Shown here: piece by piece, positions 34,541 to 44,771 of the stretch
Layout: each line of letters starts with the position of its first letter
Position numbering within the stretch: the stretch's first letter is position 1
Assembly (NCBI RefSeq): GCF_009796825.1
Contig: NZ_CP047030.1
Coordinates: 310,001 to 374,000, forward strand
Length of the DNA stretch: 64,000 bases
From: Algibacter sp. L3A6
Lineage (GTDB): Bacteria > Bacteroidota > Bacteroidia > Flavobacteriales > Flavobacteriaceae
Direction of reading: 5' to 3'
Translations under genes and position numbers: made by a program
Notes under the pieces: generated by a model
What the model saw: only the letters and a program-made list of their open reading frames with translations
What the model was told of the DNA's origin: nothing
Databases searched by the model: none

Positions 34541-35713
34541 ATGAAAAAAATATATTTTCTACTTATACTTTTATTTTCGTTTGAAGCTATACAAGCTCAA
34601 GAGCATTTGCTGTCTGAAAATGCCGAAATAAGTGTACTTACCGTTGGCCCAGGAAACGAATTAAATGATGCTTTTGGACATAGTGCCTTTAGAATAAAAG
34701 ATGCTTCTCGCGGCTTAGATGTGGTTTACGGTTATGGCGAATACGACTTTGATTCTCCTAATTTTTATTTAAAATTTGCTCAAGGTCAGCTTAATTATTT
34801 AATTAGTAAAACAGACTTTAATAGGTTTTACCAGGTTTACATGTACTATAATCGAAGTATAAAAGCACAGGTTTTAAATTTATCTCAAGTTGAAAAACAA
34901 AAACTTTACGATTTTCTAATTAACAATTACAAACCAGAAAACCGTAGATATCTTTACGAATTCTTTTTTGATAATTGCGCTACAAAAATAAAAGAAGTCA
35001 CTAATACCTCAGTAAACAATAGCATAACTTTTAACAAACCAAAAGATTTTGAAGATGCTACTTTTAGAACATTAATTTACCAAAATGTGAAGAAAAATTC
35101 ATGGGGAAGTTTTGGTATAGATTTAGCCTTAGGTTCTGTAATTGATAGACAAGCCACTCCTGAAGAACACATGTTTTTACCAGAAAACATCTATCGTTTT
35201 TTTGAGGTTGCAACTATTGGAGATGGAAACAAACCTTTAGTGTCTCAAAACCATATTTTATTTAATAAGAAGGAAAAACATGTATCGACTTCATTTTTAA
35301 CAAGTCCGTTATTTATAATTGGCCTTATTGGATGTTTTATAATTTTTATCACGTATAAAGATTATAAAAATGGAAAGCGTAGTAATTGGTTAGATGTTAG
35401 TTTATTTTCTATCACAGGTATTATTGGTGTCGTTATTTTACTACTTTGGTTTGCGACCGACCACACAGGAACACATCAAAACTACAACCTACTTTGGGCA
35501 TTTGTTTTAAACATTTTTGTAATCGGACAACTTTTTAGAAAAACGCCAAGCGCTTGGTTTACTAAATACTTAAAATTCTTAGTGATTATGCTGTGCCTGC
35601 TCACCCTACATTGGTGTATTGGGGTGCAAGTATTTGCTATTGGATTAATCCCGCTATTAGTAGCCTTATTTATTCGCTACTTATACATAATAAAATACTA
35701 TAACAGAAAGTAA
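34541..35713 (+). CDS. DUF4105 (Lnb N-terminal periplasmic domain) membrane protein
   Basis: 390 residues. A signal peptide (FLLILLFSFEAIQAQ) precedes a periplasmic DUF4105 domain (about 25-230), with the conserved NDAFGHSAFRI and FFDNCATKIKE segments, where the His and Cys could be catalytic. About four C-terminal transmembrane segments follow. DUF4105 proteins include the Bacteroidota lipoprotein N-acyltransferase Lnb, and the family fold suggests an NlpC/P60-like thiol enzyme. It probably acts on lipoproteins, but substrate specificity is inferred. Spaced 12 bases after the PorV-like gene. Confidence 0.8.
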   Translation: MKKIYFLLILLFSFEAIQAQEHLLSENAEISVLTVGPGNELNDAFGHSAFRIKDASRGLDVVYGYGEYDFDSPNFYLKFAQGQLNYLISKTDFNRFYQVYMYYNRSIKAQVLNLSQVEKQKLYDFLINNYKPENRRYLYEFFFDNCATKIKEVTNTSVNNSITFNKPKDFEDATFRTLIYQNVKKNSWGSFGIDLALGSVIDRQATPEEHMFLPENIYRFFEVATIGDGNKPLVSQNHILFNKKEKHVSTSFLTSPLFIIGLIGCFIIFITYKDYKNGKRSNWLDVSLFSITGIIGVVILLLWFATDHTGTHQNYNLLWAFVLNIFVIGQLFRKTPSAWFTKYLKFLVIMLCLLTLHWCIGVQVFAIGLIPLLVALFIRYLYIIKYYNRK

Positions 35714-35801
35714 AGATCGTTGTTTTGAGCTGAATTAAAAGCTTCGCTCTAAGATTGATTAAGGAATGTTAGGTTGTTCAGAATATCGAGTTAAAATCAG
35801 C

Positions 35802-37193
35802 TTATTGCCCTCTAAGGAATATCATAGTGCTTATTGTTTTTACTAGTATATTAATATCTAAGAAAAAACTACGATGCTTAATGTAGTAAAGATCGTATTG
35901 AAGTTTAAGCAAACTATCGTCTACCGAACTACCATATCTCGTTTTCACTTGTGCCCAACCTGTAAGTCCTGGTTTTACAATATGTCGAGTTTCATAAAAC
36001 GGTAATAAATTAGATAACTCTGACACAAAACGAGGACGCTCAGGCCTTGGCCCAATTAAACTCATTTCTCCTTTTAAAATATTGATAAACTGAGGGATTT
36101 CATCTAATCTAGAATGCCTCAAAAACTTACCAAACGGTGTTATTCTGGCGTCGTTTTTTTGAGCCCAAACTGCACCATCCTTTTCAGCATCTTCTACCAT
36201 ACTTCTATATTTTATAATCTGAAAAGGCACTCCATTTTTACCAATTCGTTTTTGCGTATAAAAAAGTGAACCTCTATTTCCTATTAAATTCCCAATAAAA
36301 ATTAAAGGCAGAAAAACCAAACTAACAATCAAACCGATTACCGAAATTGCAATATCGAATACTCTTCTAAAAAACAAATACAACTTATTGTGATTACTTC
36401 GGCTAAAAGGGAAATACTTGTAAAAATCCTTACCTACAAATTGAACAGGAACACGTTGAGTCATTTCCTCGTAAGCTTGTGTATATTCTTTTATAGGAAA
36501 ACCGCGTTCTAATAAGGTAATTAAATCACGATAGATTTCTGGTGTTATAGAATCCGAATCATAACTAGCAATTACAATTTCTGATATATTTTCATCCTTA
36601 ATAACCTGATGAATTTCAGTTGGACTAAATTCTCTTGCTCCTGTAAATTTTATATTATCAACTTGTTTTGTTTCACAATTAATAAAACCAATGATTTTGT
36701 AATTAGGATCGGAATTTTTAAAAGCTTCAACTATAGATTGAATACTTGAGATTTCGCCTACAATTAAAGCTTTTTTATGAAATCTAGGCGACGTTATAAA
36801 AGTAACATAAAACCATCTCCAGACAAACAATGCCGACACAATAGAAAAATAAAAATACAAAATCTGTAACCTATTATCTGGTAAAACTGGTGTAAAAAGT
36901 GGTGTTAGAAAATAAAACAACACGGTAGTCGATGCCGTAAAAACAATATTAGCAAATGTTTTATCTAGCTTACTAGACTTTTGTAAATCGTAGAGTTCAA
37001 AAATAGTCCCAAATATAGACATGTATAAAACGAGTACAAATACCCATTTCCAATTTTCTTTATTGATGATAAAATAATTAAAATCGAAAAAATTACCAAC
37101 AGTATATAAAATAACAAGCACCGCAAAAACGTCTATGATTCGCAAAAGAACTTTACGCTCCGAAATATCGAAATGGATGCTACTTTTAAACAT
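35802..37193 (-). CDS. Exopolysaccharide biosynthesis polyprenyl glycosylphosphotransferase (initiating sugar transferase)
   Basis: 463 residues from the ATG at 37193 (a GTG nine bases earlier is in frame but not needed). Four or five N-terminal transmembrane helices and a Rossmann-like middle region are followed by the bacterial sugar transferase domain: KYRSMVEDAEKDG, SRLDEIPQFINILKGEMS, GPRPERP. It transfers a sugar-1-phosphate onto undecaprenyl phosphate to start a surface glycan, as WbaP/WcaJ-type enzymes do. It sits at the 3' end of the large minus-strand polysaccharide cluster; the next downstream base-pairs (35714-35801) hold nothing else. Confidence 0.92.
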   Translation of the reverse strand: MFKSSIHFDISERKVLLRIIDVFAVLVILYTVGNFFDFNYFIINKENWKWVFVLVLYMSIFGTIFELYDLQKSSKLDKTFANIVFTASTTVLFYFLTPLFTPVLPDNRLQILYFYFSIVSALFVWRWFYVTFITSPRFHKKALIVGEISSIQSIVEAFKNSDPNYKIIGFINCETKQVDNIKFTGAREFSPTEIHQVIKDENISEIVIASYDSDSITPEIYRDLITLLERGFPIKEYTQAYEEMTQRVPVQFVGKDFYKYFPFSRSNHNKLYLFFRRVFDIAISVIGLIVSLVFLPLIFIGNLIGNRGSLFYTQKRIGKNGVPFQIIKYRSMVEDAEKDGAVWAQKNDARITPFGKFLRHSRLDEIPQFINILKGEMSLIGPRPERPRFVSELSNLLPFYETRHIVKPGLTGWAQVKTRYGSSVDDSLLKLQYDLYYIKHRSFFLDINILVKTISTMIFLRGQ

Positions 37194-37249
37194 TTTTTGC
37201 ACTAGTTAGAGAGATGTAAAGATATAAAAGTTAACAAGACTGCCCTTAT

Positions 37250-38260
37250 TTAACTTAAGAGATTATACCATTGGTGCTTAACTTTACTCCAAGCATAGCC
37301 CTCTACTTTTTGTCTTGCCTGGTTTGCCATCTCTTGGGCTTTATTAACGTCGGAAATTAACACTTTTATAGCAGATACAAAAGCCTCAACGTTATTAGAT
37401 TCGACAAGCACCCCGTCTTTATTACTATCTATTAAAAACGGCATCCCTCCCACATTTGTAGAAACTACAGGTAAGCCTAAAGCCATAGCTTCGATAACAC
37501 TTACCGGTGTATTATCAATGGTAGTGGTGTTTATAAAAACATTAAAACCTTCTGCTTTTTTATGCCAATCATTTTTAGACAATAAGCCTGTAAACTCAAC
37601 TTCTACATTCAAACTTTTTGCTAATGATTTTGTCGATTCTAAACTTCCATCTTTCTCAGGACCAATCATGCACAACTCAGCGTCTATATTTTCATTTTTT
37701 AGAGCTTTTAAAATATGAATTGCTAAAGTCGGGTTGTATATTTCCGAAAAAGAACGTACCCACAATAATTTTATTGATTCATAGGGTTTCTTTTGAAATT
37801 TATAATCTTCTATTTTTATTGAGTTCGGGATGTAAACTATATTATTATAATTATTGGCCTCAAAATGAGATTTTAAGTATAACGATGGCGCCACATTTTT
37901 AAATGCATGTTTAAATACGGCTTTCGATAATTTAGGTGATTTCAATAACCGTTTAGGCAATTCGCCTCCGTGTAATATGGGTATATAGCTTATTTTGAAA
38001 CATCTACAAAGCTGACTAACAAAATAGGCATAATAAAAATTTAAGGTACTATAAGTATCGATTAATACATAATCGACTGTTTTCCTATGTTTAAAAACAG
38101 CCCAAAGCATATCGAGAAAACGAAGTATTATAGACCTATAGCTTGAAACAGAATTAACTTGAAAACCCAAACTTTTTAGGTCAGCTTCTAAAGTATCAAT
38201 TGTAGATTCTGTTTTACCTTTTTCCGATAATTTGTTTCCTATGTAGAAGATTTTTTTCAT
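37250..38260 (-). CDS. Glycosyltransferase family 4
   Basis: 336 residues from the ATG at 38260; the two preceding codons are TTG and not needed. GT-B fold: the C-terminal donor half has TTIDNTPVSVIEAMALGLP followed by VSTNVGGMP, the ExxxxG nucleotide-sugar motif of GT4. It overlaps the ligase gene by 47 bases, so the two are translationally coupled. The sugar and acceptor are unknown. Confidence 0.88.
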   Translation of the reverse strand: MKKIFYIGNKLSEKGKTESTIDTLEADLKSLGFQVNSVSSYRSIILRFLDMLWAVFKHRKTVDYVLIDTYSTLNFYYAYFVSQLCRCFKISYIPILHGGELPKRLLKSPKLSKAVFKHAFKNVAPSLYLKSHFEANNYNNIVYIPNSIKIEDYKFQKKPYESIKLLWVRSFSEIYNPTLAIHILKALKNENIDAELCMIGPEKDGSLESTKSLAKSLNVEVEFTGLLSKNDWHKKAEGFNVFINTTTIDNTPVSVIEAMALGLPVVSTNVGGMPFLIDSNKDGVLVESNNVEAFVSAIKVLISDVNKAQEMANQARQKVEGYAWSKVKHQWYNLLS

Positions 38261-39569
38261 CAACAATATGTAATAAACTTAAAGCATAAATAAATGCAGG
38301 CGCTGCAATACGCATAGCTGAATGATTTATAGTGAGTAGCCAAAATAGATAAAAAGAATAAAATAACACATTACTTCGGTCACCTATTCTAAAAAATAAT
38401 GGTACCAATAGCAATACCAAAAATGCTAAAACTCCAAATAAACCGTGCTCTGCAACAATACGACTAACTTCGTTGTGTGATGCCGCATGAATGCCTGTTT
38501 TTTGAAATCTAATTTCTTTAGCTCTACCAACCCCAATACCAAAAAACGGGCTATCTATAAACTCTTCAAATTCTAATAAAAAGAGAGTACCTCTACCCGT
38601 AGTAACGTCGTTTTTTTCTTGTCCTGCTGCATTTTCATTAGCATAGCGTTTTTCGATCATACCATTTGTTTGACTAGCCGAAATACCCCATGTAACAATG
38701 CCTATTATTAAGAACAACATTATAGATAGACGCATTTTACTTTTATTTCTTTTATCCATCACTTTGTATAGAATGAATATAAACGCAACAATCATAAAAA
38801 TCGCAGTAAATACACCTCCTCGACTAAACGTAACAATAGCCCTAAAAGCAAATAACAATACAAATATCAAATCTAAATATCGAAAAATTTTACTTTTACT
38901 AAAATAAAAAAAACGAACAGTCATTAAGAAAAAACCTAAACCTAAAACGGTCGCCATTTGATTAGGTCCAAATCCTCCAGAAGCCGCAAAGTTTGACCCC
39001 GTACCCGTTGATACTGCAGATACATCTGGATTATACATAAAAACATAAACAAGTGTACTTACTAAAGGAAATAAGATAAAATTAACTATGGACTCCAGTT
39101 GTTTTCTTGTAACTTTTAATCCAAAACAAAATAAGGATGAAACACCTAAAGTAACTGGACCACTTAAGTTAAAAGCAATTGCCTTTCTAATGTTCTGATC
39201 AACTTCCAAGAGATACAAAGAGACATAAATACTCGGAATCATAAGACATATATATAATAAATAAGGTGTCGCTTTTTTATTAAATCCATTATAAAACAAA
39301 CCAAAAACAGAAAAAACTATAACCATATATTTACTAGCCTCATAAAAAGGCCCACTGTTAGTCATTCGTAAAATAACCTCAGCTCCCAAAACATAAGCAC
39401 AAGCTCTAACAATCTCAAATGTTTTTAATTGCTTTTTGGCACTAATAATTCTAATTAAAAAATAAATAAAAATTCCATAAAAATAAAGATTACCCAAAGG
39501 TCTTAAGAGGTAAATCAAAGCACCTATTAAAACGTGTATCCCTAAAAGTTTTAAATAATTATTTTGCAT
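38214..39569 (-). CDS. O-antigen ligase/polymerase family membrane protein (Wzy_C)
   Basis: 451 residues, about eleven transmembrane segments. The Wzy_C periplasmic loop is clear: FFGIGVGRAKEIRFQKTG followed by AASHNEVSRIVAEHGLFGV, with the family's conserved His. It is either a polymerase for repeating units or a ligase to a lipid carrier. It is the only such gene in the visible cluster. Confidence 0.88.
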   Translation of the reverse strand: MQNNYLKLLGIHVLIGALIYLLRPLGNLYFYGIFIYFLIRIISAKKQLKTFEIVRACAYVLGAEVILRMTNSGPFYEASKYMVIVFSVFGLFYNGFNKKATPYLLYICLMIPSIYVSLYLLEVDQNIRKAIAFNLSGPVTLGVSSLFCFGLKVTRKQLESIVNFILFPLVSTLVYVFMYNPDVSAVSTGTGSNFAASGGFGPNQMATVLGLGFFLMTVRFFYFSKSKIFRYLDLIFVLLFAFRAIVTFSRGGVFTAIFMIVAFIFILYKVMDKRNKSKMRLSIMLFLIIGIVTWGISASQTNGMIEKRYANENAAGQEKNDVTTGRGTLFLLEFEEFIDSPFFGIGVGRAKEIRFQKTGIHAASHNEVSRIVAEHGLFGVLAFLVLLLVPLFFRIGDRSNVLFYSFYLFWLLTINHSAMRIAAPAFIYALSLLHIVDEKNLLHRKQIIGKR

Positions 39570-39574
39570 TTATT

Positions 39575-40645
39575 TTATAATAACGCATAAGTGTTTGCAA
39601 TTGCTTGTAGTGTTTTTGTCTCCGAAAAATCAGTGTTAATTAAACGGGTTAACTGTTTAGCGTGTACGCGTCTTAAATTAAGATCCTCTATACTAGACAT
39701 AATAGCACTACCTAAAGCATTACTATCTTCAGCATTAACTAACAGACCCGTCTTTTCATTCTTAATAATTTGGTTACACTCACCTACATTGGTAGATACA
39801 ACAGCCAAATTAGCCAAACCATATTCTAATAAAGCCAAAGGTAAGCCTTCTGACTGAGACGATAAAACACCTATATCGCAAGCTAAAAGTATTGCAGAAA
39901 CATCTTCACAACTACCATAAAAAAAGACATGATCCTTCAATGCTCCGCTTTTAATATATTCAAACACTTGCCTAGAATAAGCATCTTCAAAATCTTTACC
40001 AATCAAATGCAGTGTCCAATCTGGATTATTTTTAGCTACTAATTTAAATGCTTTTAATAAATTTAAATGATCCTTTTGTGGTCTTAGATTAGCCAAACAA
40101 ACAATACGCTTACCTTCCGTACCTTTTAATTCTGTTGACAATACAGTATCTCCAACCACAGCATAATTAGGTAAATAACTAACTGTTTTTGCTTTTAATT
40201 GTGATGAAGCCCACTCTTTTAATTTGGAATTGACACTAAATATGTGATCAAAATATTTAGAGCAGTATAGAAGAATACGTTTAGGACGTTGCTCTAAAAA
40301 CTCACTTTTACCATAGTGATCATGCCACACCAATTTTAATTTTGGATTTAAAATAGTAATCAACGTAGCCAAAAAATAAGACGAAGAATGTGCATGTATT
40401 ACTGTTATACCTTCTTTTTTTATAAAACGATATAACCTCCAAATCGCCTTAAAATCAATAGTCGTTTTTTTGTTTAAAAACAAATAACCAACCGCATTAT
40501 TTACACTAGATTTTAAAAGACCTTCTGCCCTAGTCGCACACAAATAACTACCATCTACATAATCAAGCAAACCATTAACGTAATTGACAGCAACACGTTC
40601 TGCGCCTCCTGCTTCCAAACTATCTATAAGTTGCAATACTTTCAT
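39575..40645 (-). CDS. Glycosyltransferase family 4
   Basis: 356 residues, GT-B. The N-terminal SLEAGGAERVAVNYVNGL and C-terminal SSQSEGLPLALLEYGLANLAV motifs mark GT4. It lies 5 bases upstream of the ligase gene. Sugar specificity is unknown. Confidence 0.88.
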   Translation of the reverse strand: MKVLQLIDSLEAGGAERVAVNYVNGLLDYVDGSYLCATRAEGLLKSSVNNAVGYLFLNKKTTIDFKAIWRLYRFIKKEGITVIHAHSSSYFLATLITILNPKLKLVWHDHYGKSEFLEQRPKRILLYCSKYFDHIFSVNSKLKEWASSQLKAKTVSYLPNYAVVGDTVLSTELKGTEGKRIVCLANLRPQKDHLNLLKAFKLVAKNNPDWTLHLIGKDFEDAYSRQVFEYIKSGALKDHVFFYGSCEDVSAILLACDIGVLSSQSEGLPLALLEYGLANLAVVSTNVGECNQIIKNEKTGLLVNAEDSNALGSAIMSSIEDLNLRRVHAKQLTRLINTDFSETKTLQAIANTYALL

Positions 40646-40646
40646 T

Positions 40647-41765
40647 CTAAGCCTTTAATAGTTTTTTAATTTCACTTTCAAATACATCTAAAGTATACTG
40701 TTGTGACCAGTCGGAAGCTAATTTAGATAACGTTACTAACCCTTGATTAGCTTCTAAAGCTAAGACTATTTTAGAAACTGCGTCCTCCACATTAGGCGCT
40801 ATAAGTATACCACGGTTACCGTAGTCTAACATATTTGGCACACAAGATATGGACGTTGCGATTGGTATAACTCCAAAAAACATAGCTTCAGCCAAGGCTT
40901 TAGGCCAACCTTCGGACTTAGAAGCTAATATTGTAAAATGAGCAGATTGTAAAGCTGTTTTTACTGTTTCACTAGTTTTATTACCATGCAGAACAATAGA
41001 GCTTCCTAGTTGTTTATCATCAATATACTGTTGCAATTTCGGTTTTAAAACACCATCTCCAAATATTTGTAATTTACATTCAAAACCGCGACTTAGTAAT
41101 TGCTCCACAATTTGAATAGCTAATAACGGACGTTTACCAGTTACCAAACTCCCTACAAACACAAACGCTAATGCTTTTGTATAGTCACGAGTAACAGGTA
41201 CTGTGCGATCTTGGTCTTTATATGTTGCGGTAAAAAAGGATTTAATATTTTTAGTCTGATTGGGCCAATCCCCATACACTAAGGCAGTCATCTTTTTTGT
41301 CCATTTGGTGCTACTTAAAATTGTTTTTTGAAAACGATAACTCTTTGGTTGATCTGCATTAGGATCCCAATTGCCTGCATATTTTGCTGTTTTCACTTTA
41401 TTTGGAAAAAAAACCTGTACAACACACCCCAGTAATCCAATATTACCAGGACACCTTAAATGAATATGATCTGCACGCTTACAAGCTTTCCAAAGTTTAA
41501 AAAAAATATATGGTAACGCCAATAATGACTTTATTCCACGACTAATATTAATAAAGGCTATTGCTGGTATTTGCGTTAATGTAATATGATCATGATTATA
41601 AGCTATGTCTATCTCAGAAATGGACATATCAGTTACTGGAGCAACAATCTCTACCTCATCTACATGTTTCAACCACAAATTCATCTCGCGCACATAGGGT
41701 GCATAAGCATACCATTTTGGACCCTTTGATTTATGCAAGACATGACTTATTATTAAAAAACGCAT
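40647..41765 (-). CDS. Glycosyltransferase family 4
   Basis: 372 residues, GT-B. The acceptor half begins FLIISHVLHKSKGPKWYAYA; the donor half has FVGSLVTGKRPLLAIQ and SKSEGWPKALAEAMFFGVI. It is one base from the next GT gene downstream. Specificity unknown. Confidence 0.88.
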   Translation of the reverse strand: MRFLIISHVLHKSKGPKWYAYAPYVREMNLWLKHVDEVEIVAPVTDMSISEIDIAYNHDHITLTQIPAIAFINISRGIKSLLALPYIFFKLWKACKRADHIHLRCPGNIGLLGCVVQVFFPNKVKTAKYAGNWDPNADQPKSYRFQKTILSSTKWTKKMTALVYGDWPNQTKNIKSFFTATYKDQDRTVPVTRDYTKALAFVFVGSLVTGKRPLLAIQIVEQLLSRGFECKLQIFGDGVLKPKLQQYIDDKQLGSSIVLHGNKTSETVKTALQSAHFTILASKSEGWPKALAEAMFFGVIPIATSISCVPNMLDYGNRGILIAPNVEDAVSKIVLALEANQGLVTLSKLASDWSQQYTLDVFESEIKKLLKA

Positions 41766-41791
41766 ATAATATAGAAATTAAATAAAGATTA

Positions 41792-42736
41792 TTATATGTT
41801 TTTAATAATGTAATTTATTTGTGCTTTTGGAGTACAATATTCTGAAAAATATCTTTTCCCTCCTTCTGAAATATCTGCATGATACTTAGAATCATTAAAC
41901 ACTCTGTCAAAAACATCAGGAAACTCATCAGTATTATTTACGAAACACATATTCTGATTATTCTCTAGTTTTATTGGTAGATCAATTTTAAAAGGAAAAG
42001 ATAACACAAATAAACCTTGATTCAAGTATTCTGCCAAACGCCAACTTACAGCGCCGCATACCGCTGAATTATTAAGAACTATTTTTGAATTAGCACTTAG
42101 CTTCGAAAATGTTTTAGGATTATATTTACGTGCATTGAGTTCGTTATCAAAACCTTGATTATTACCATCTGAACGAGGAACAAATCCCCCTTCAAACACA
42201 ATGCGACTATCTGCTTTGCAAAAGCTAATAAATTGAGCGCGTATAAAATTAGCTTCAGACTCTTTTTTCCAAATATTAGAAGAAAAAAAGACAAAATTAC
42301 TAACGTGTTTTTGATAAGAATAATTTTTGTAATTCGGACGCCTTATTAAAGTATATAGTTGCTTTAAAGTTGGTTTAAATCCAATATATTTCAATAATTT
42401 AAAATTATAAAGACCTAAATATAATTTTACAATATTTACAGGATAATGAGGAAATAATGGCTTCACTTTATCTTGCCCAAAAGATTTATTATCGAATAAT
42501 TTATTTGTTACAAAGTAAGTTGTACAAACATCATATAATTCCTGCCTAACTTTAACAGGATCATCATTATCAATAATCACAAGTTTATTCTGTATTTCAA
42601 AAATTAAAACAGGCTTATTGTTATACCTGATAAACCTATTGTCCATCTTAAATTTAAGCTTGTAAGACTGATTTAAACCAAATAAGTAATAGGAAGTATA
42701 AAAATTAGGTATATTTAATATATATATAGTTTCCAT
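41792..42736 (-). CDS. Exostosin-like glycosyltransferase
   Basis: 314 residues. The C-terminal half has the exostosin-type donor region (FSKLSANSKIVLNNSAVCGA, WRLAEYLNQGLFVLS, FPFKIDLPIKLENNQN). The N-terminal part is rather diverged from classical GT4. It starts just after the upstream GT2 and ends 26 bases before the next GT4. Function: transfer of a sugar to the growing glycan, substrate unknown. Confidence 0.65.
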   Translation of the reverse strand: METIYILNIPNFYTSYYLFGLNQSYKLKFKMDNRFIRYNNKPVLIFEIQNKLVIIDNDDPVKVRQELYDVCTTYFVTNKLFDNKSFGQDKVKPLFPHYPVNIVKLYLGLYNFKLLKYIGFKPTLKQLYTLIRRPNYKNYSYQKHVSNFVFFSSNIWKKESEANFIRAQFISFCKADSRIVFEGGFVPRSDGNNQGFDNELNARKYNPKTFSKLSANSKIVLNNSAVCGAVSWRLAEYLNQGLFVLSFPFKIDLPIKLENNQNMCFVNNTDEFPDVFDRVFNDSKYHADISEGGKRYFSEYCTPKAQINYIIKNI

Positions 42737-42739
42737 AAA

Positions 42740-43735
42740 TTAAAATTTAGGTTTGTTAAAGATAAGCGAAATCAATCCAACCTTACGTCCTAAGGACTCT
42801 GTAAATGCTTTTAATTTTTCTTTTGAATTTATGATATTTGTAAATCTAATATTCATTAATAGCAATTCGGTGGCATAAAACTTAAATGTCGCTTTAAACA
42901 AAGGATTAGGATACTTCACTTTCCAAACATACCAGCTGTTTCTAACCACCATTTTACCATAATTATATTGATTAGGACGACCAGAACCATCATGATAATG
43001 GGCTAAATTAGCGTTAGTGTTAATATACAATTGCCCAATTTTAGCAAGTCTTAGCGAAAAATCTGCATCTTCGTACAACCCATAACCTTCAAAATAGGTT
43101 GAAAATTTAATTTTCTGAAACACTTCTTTTTTATAACTAGAAACGCCTCCCATAATTAGTTCTGTATCATAGATTTTTCCTGAAGGTGGTAAAAAGCTAA
43201 CCGATCGACCATGTGCAAAGGTTGGTAAAAACCCTGGAGCTGTGTCTGGTTGTAAACCTAACTTTTTACGCATTTTAAATCGCGAAGGTTCATTACGCAT
43301 CCAGCCATCATAATAAAATTTTGATGGGTTGTTTCTGTTATCTGACACTTCCCATTGAACTTCATTTGTAATATATCCACCAACCGCCAATGCTTCTGGA
43401 TGTGTTTTATATGTAGATAATAATTTTTCAAAATAATCTGATTCCAAAATGACATCATCATCTAAAAAACAAATGACATCCATCGTATTTCCAGCATGAC
43501 TAATTCCAAAATTACGTTGTTTTGTCAATCCTCTGTTGTCTTTATCAACTTTATAATAGCTTAGATTTTTAAATGTATTATTTTTTAAAGCAACTTCAGT
43601 CTCCGTATTAGTTGAACTATCAATAATTAAAATTTCATTTGGATACAGGGTCTGTAAAGCGACAGATTCTAATAATGTAACAATCGCTTTGGACCGCATG
43701 TATGTACAAATTACTAATGAAAATGATATACTCAT
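42740..43735 (-). CDS. Glycosyltransferase family 2
   Basis: 331 residues. N-terminal GT-A with SLVICTYMRSKAIVTLLESV, the metal-binding DDD in ICFLDDDVILES and EDADFSLRLAKIGQ later. Two bases separate it from the exostosin gene upstream, indicating coupling. Specificity unknown. Confidence 0.9.
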   Translation of the reverse strand: MSISFSLVICTYMRSKAIVTLLESVALQTLYPNEILIIDSSTNTETEVALKNNTFKNLSYYKVDKDNRGLTKQRNFGISHAGNTMDVICFLDDDVILESDYFEKLLSTYKTHPEALAVGGYITNEVQWEVSDNRNNPSKFYYDGWMRNEPSRFKMRKKLGLQPDTAPGFLPTFAHGRSVSFLPPSGKIYDTELIMGGVSSYKKEVFQKIKFSTYFEGYGLYEDADFSLRLAKIGQLYINTNANLAHYHDGSGRPNQYNYGKMVVRNSWYVWKVKYPNPLFKATFKFYATELLLMNIRFTNIINSKEKLKAFTESLGRKVGLISLIFNKPKF

Positions 43736-43737
43736 TA

Positions 43738-44766
43738 CTATGCTATTGTTTTAAATTGTTTTGCTATTTCCACAAAATACACGTCTCGTCTTAAAGTCGT
43801 TAACCACAACTCACGATTTGATTTTTGTATGTTTTCAAATTCTATATCCGATAAACTATTATGAAACTGTAATATTTGCTGTTCAATACTTTCAGCTTTA
43901 GTTTCATCTAAAATTAAAATATGCTTTGACCAATCAATGCTATTATGTAAAGGTAACCGACAATCTGTATTCAATAAAATCGGGATCCGTCCTACTGCCA
44001 ATGCTTCATAAAAACGAACTGAAAAATTACCGACGCCTCTAACACAAAATGTATACGCCGTATTAAAAATGGTATCATAAAATTGCTGTGTACTTTCTTT
44101 TTGCGACAGCATTGTATGTGACCCCGCTCTGTATTTATTCCGAAATATAAACTGTGTCTTCAGAGTACCCTTTGACGCTAATTGACCTAAATAGTTAGCG
44201 CGTTTAATACTGGATGGGTAAAAGGATTGCTTATCACCTAGCACCCTACTTAAGCTTCTTTTTACTTTATGCTTTAAATGATTGGTATATTCTTTACAAT
44301 ATTTCAAAATGCCCGATTGTGCATGTCCTACAAAACCTATACTAGGCTTTTTATCTTTTTTTAAAGTTGAAAATTCATGAGGTAAATATACCGTATAAGG
44401 GTCATTAATAAAAGAAGGCATAATATTGGTAGCACTATCTAATTTACTATCAAAACCACCCAATCTAAAAGTATAACTATTGGCTATATAATTAGTAAAG
44501 CCATAGTCCCCTCCCGTATAAATCCATATTGGTTTTTGATGTTGTTTTGCTGATTGAAGCAAATTTATAAATGTGGTGTTTTGTTTTAAAAACACTGCAT
44601 AATCAACAGGAAACACAACAACATCTGCATCTACAACAGAATCAACTAATATATAATGCTCTAAAAGAGTTTTATTATTCATAAACGCCAAATCAAATAA
44701 CAACGGGAAGACTTGACGTCGATACGTTTCTGTTAGAAATTCTTTATTTGTGTATAGTTTAAGCAT
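43738..44766 (-). CDS. Exostosin family glycosyltransferase
   Basis: 342 residues. The exostosin (GT47-like) donor region is visible in TYTFCVRGVGNFSVRFYEA, then ALAVGRIPILLNTDCRLPLH and HILIL. A RAGSHTML-type segment precedes it. It is a second exostosin-like gene next to 41792-42736 in this cluster. Acceptor unknown. Confidence 0.82.
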   Translation of the reverse strand: MLKLYTNKEFLTETYRRQVFPLLFDLAFMNNKTLLEHYILVDSVVDADVVVFPVDYAVFLKQNTTFINLLQSAKQHQKPIWIYTGGDYGFTNYIANSYTFRLGGFDSKLDSATNIMPSFINDPYTVYLPHEFSTLKKDKKPSIGFVGHAQSGILKYCKEYTNHLKHKVKRSLSRVLGDKQSFYPSSIKRANYLGQLASKGTLKTQFIFRNKYRAGSHTMLSQKESTQQFYDTIFNTAYTFCVRGVGNFSVRFYEALAVGRIPILLNTDCRLPLHNSIDWSKHILILDETKAESIEQQILQFHNSLSDIEFENIQKSNRELWLTTLRRDVYFVEIAKQFKTIA

Positions 44767-44771
44767 TAGAT

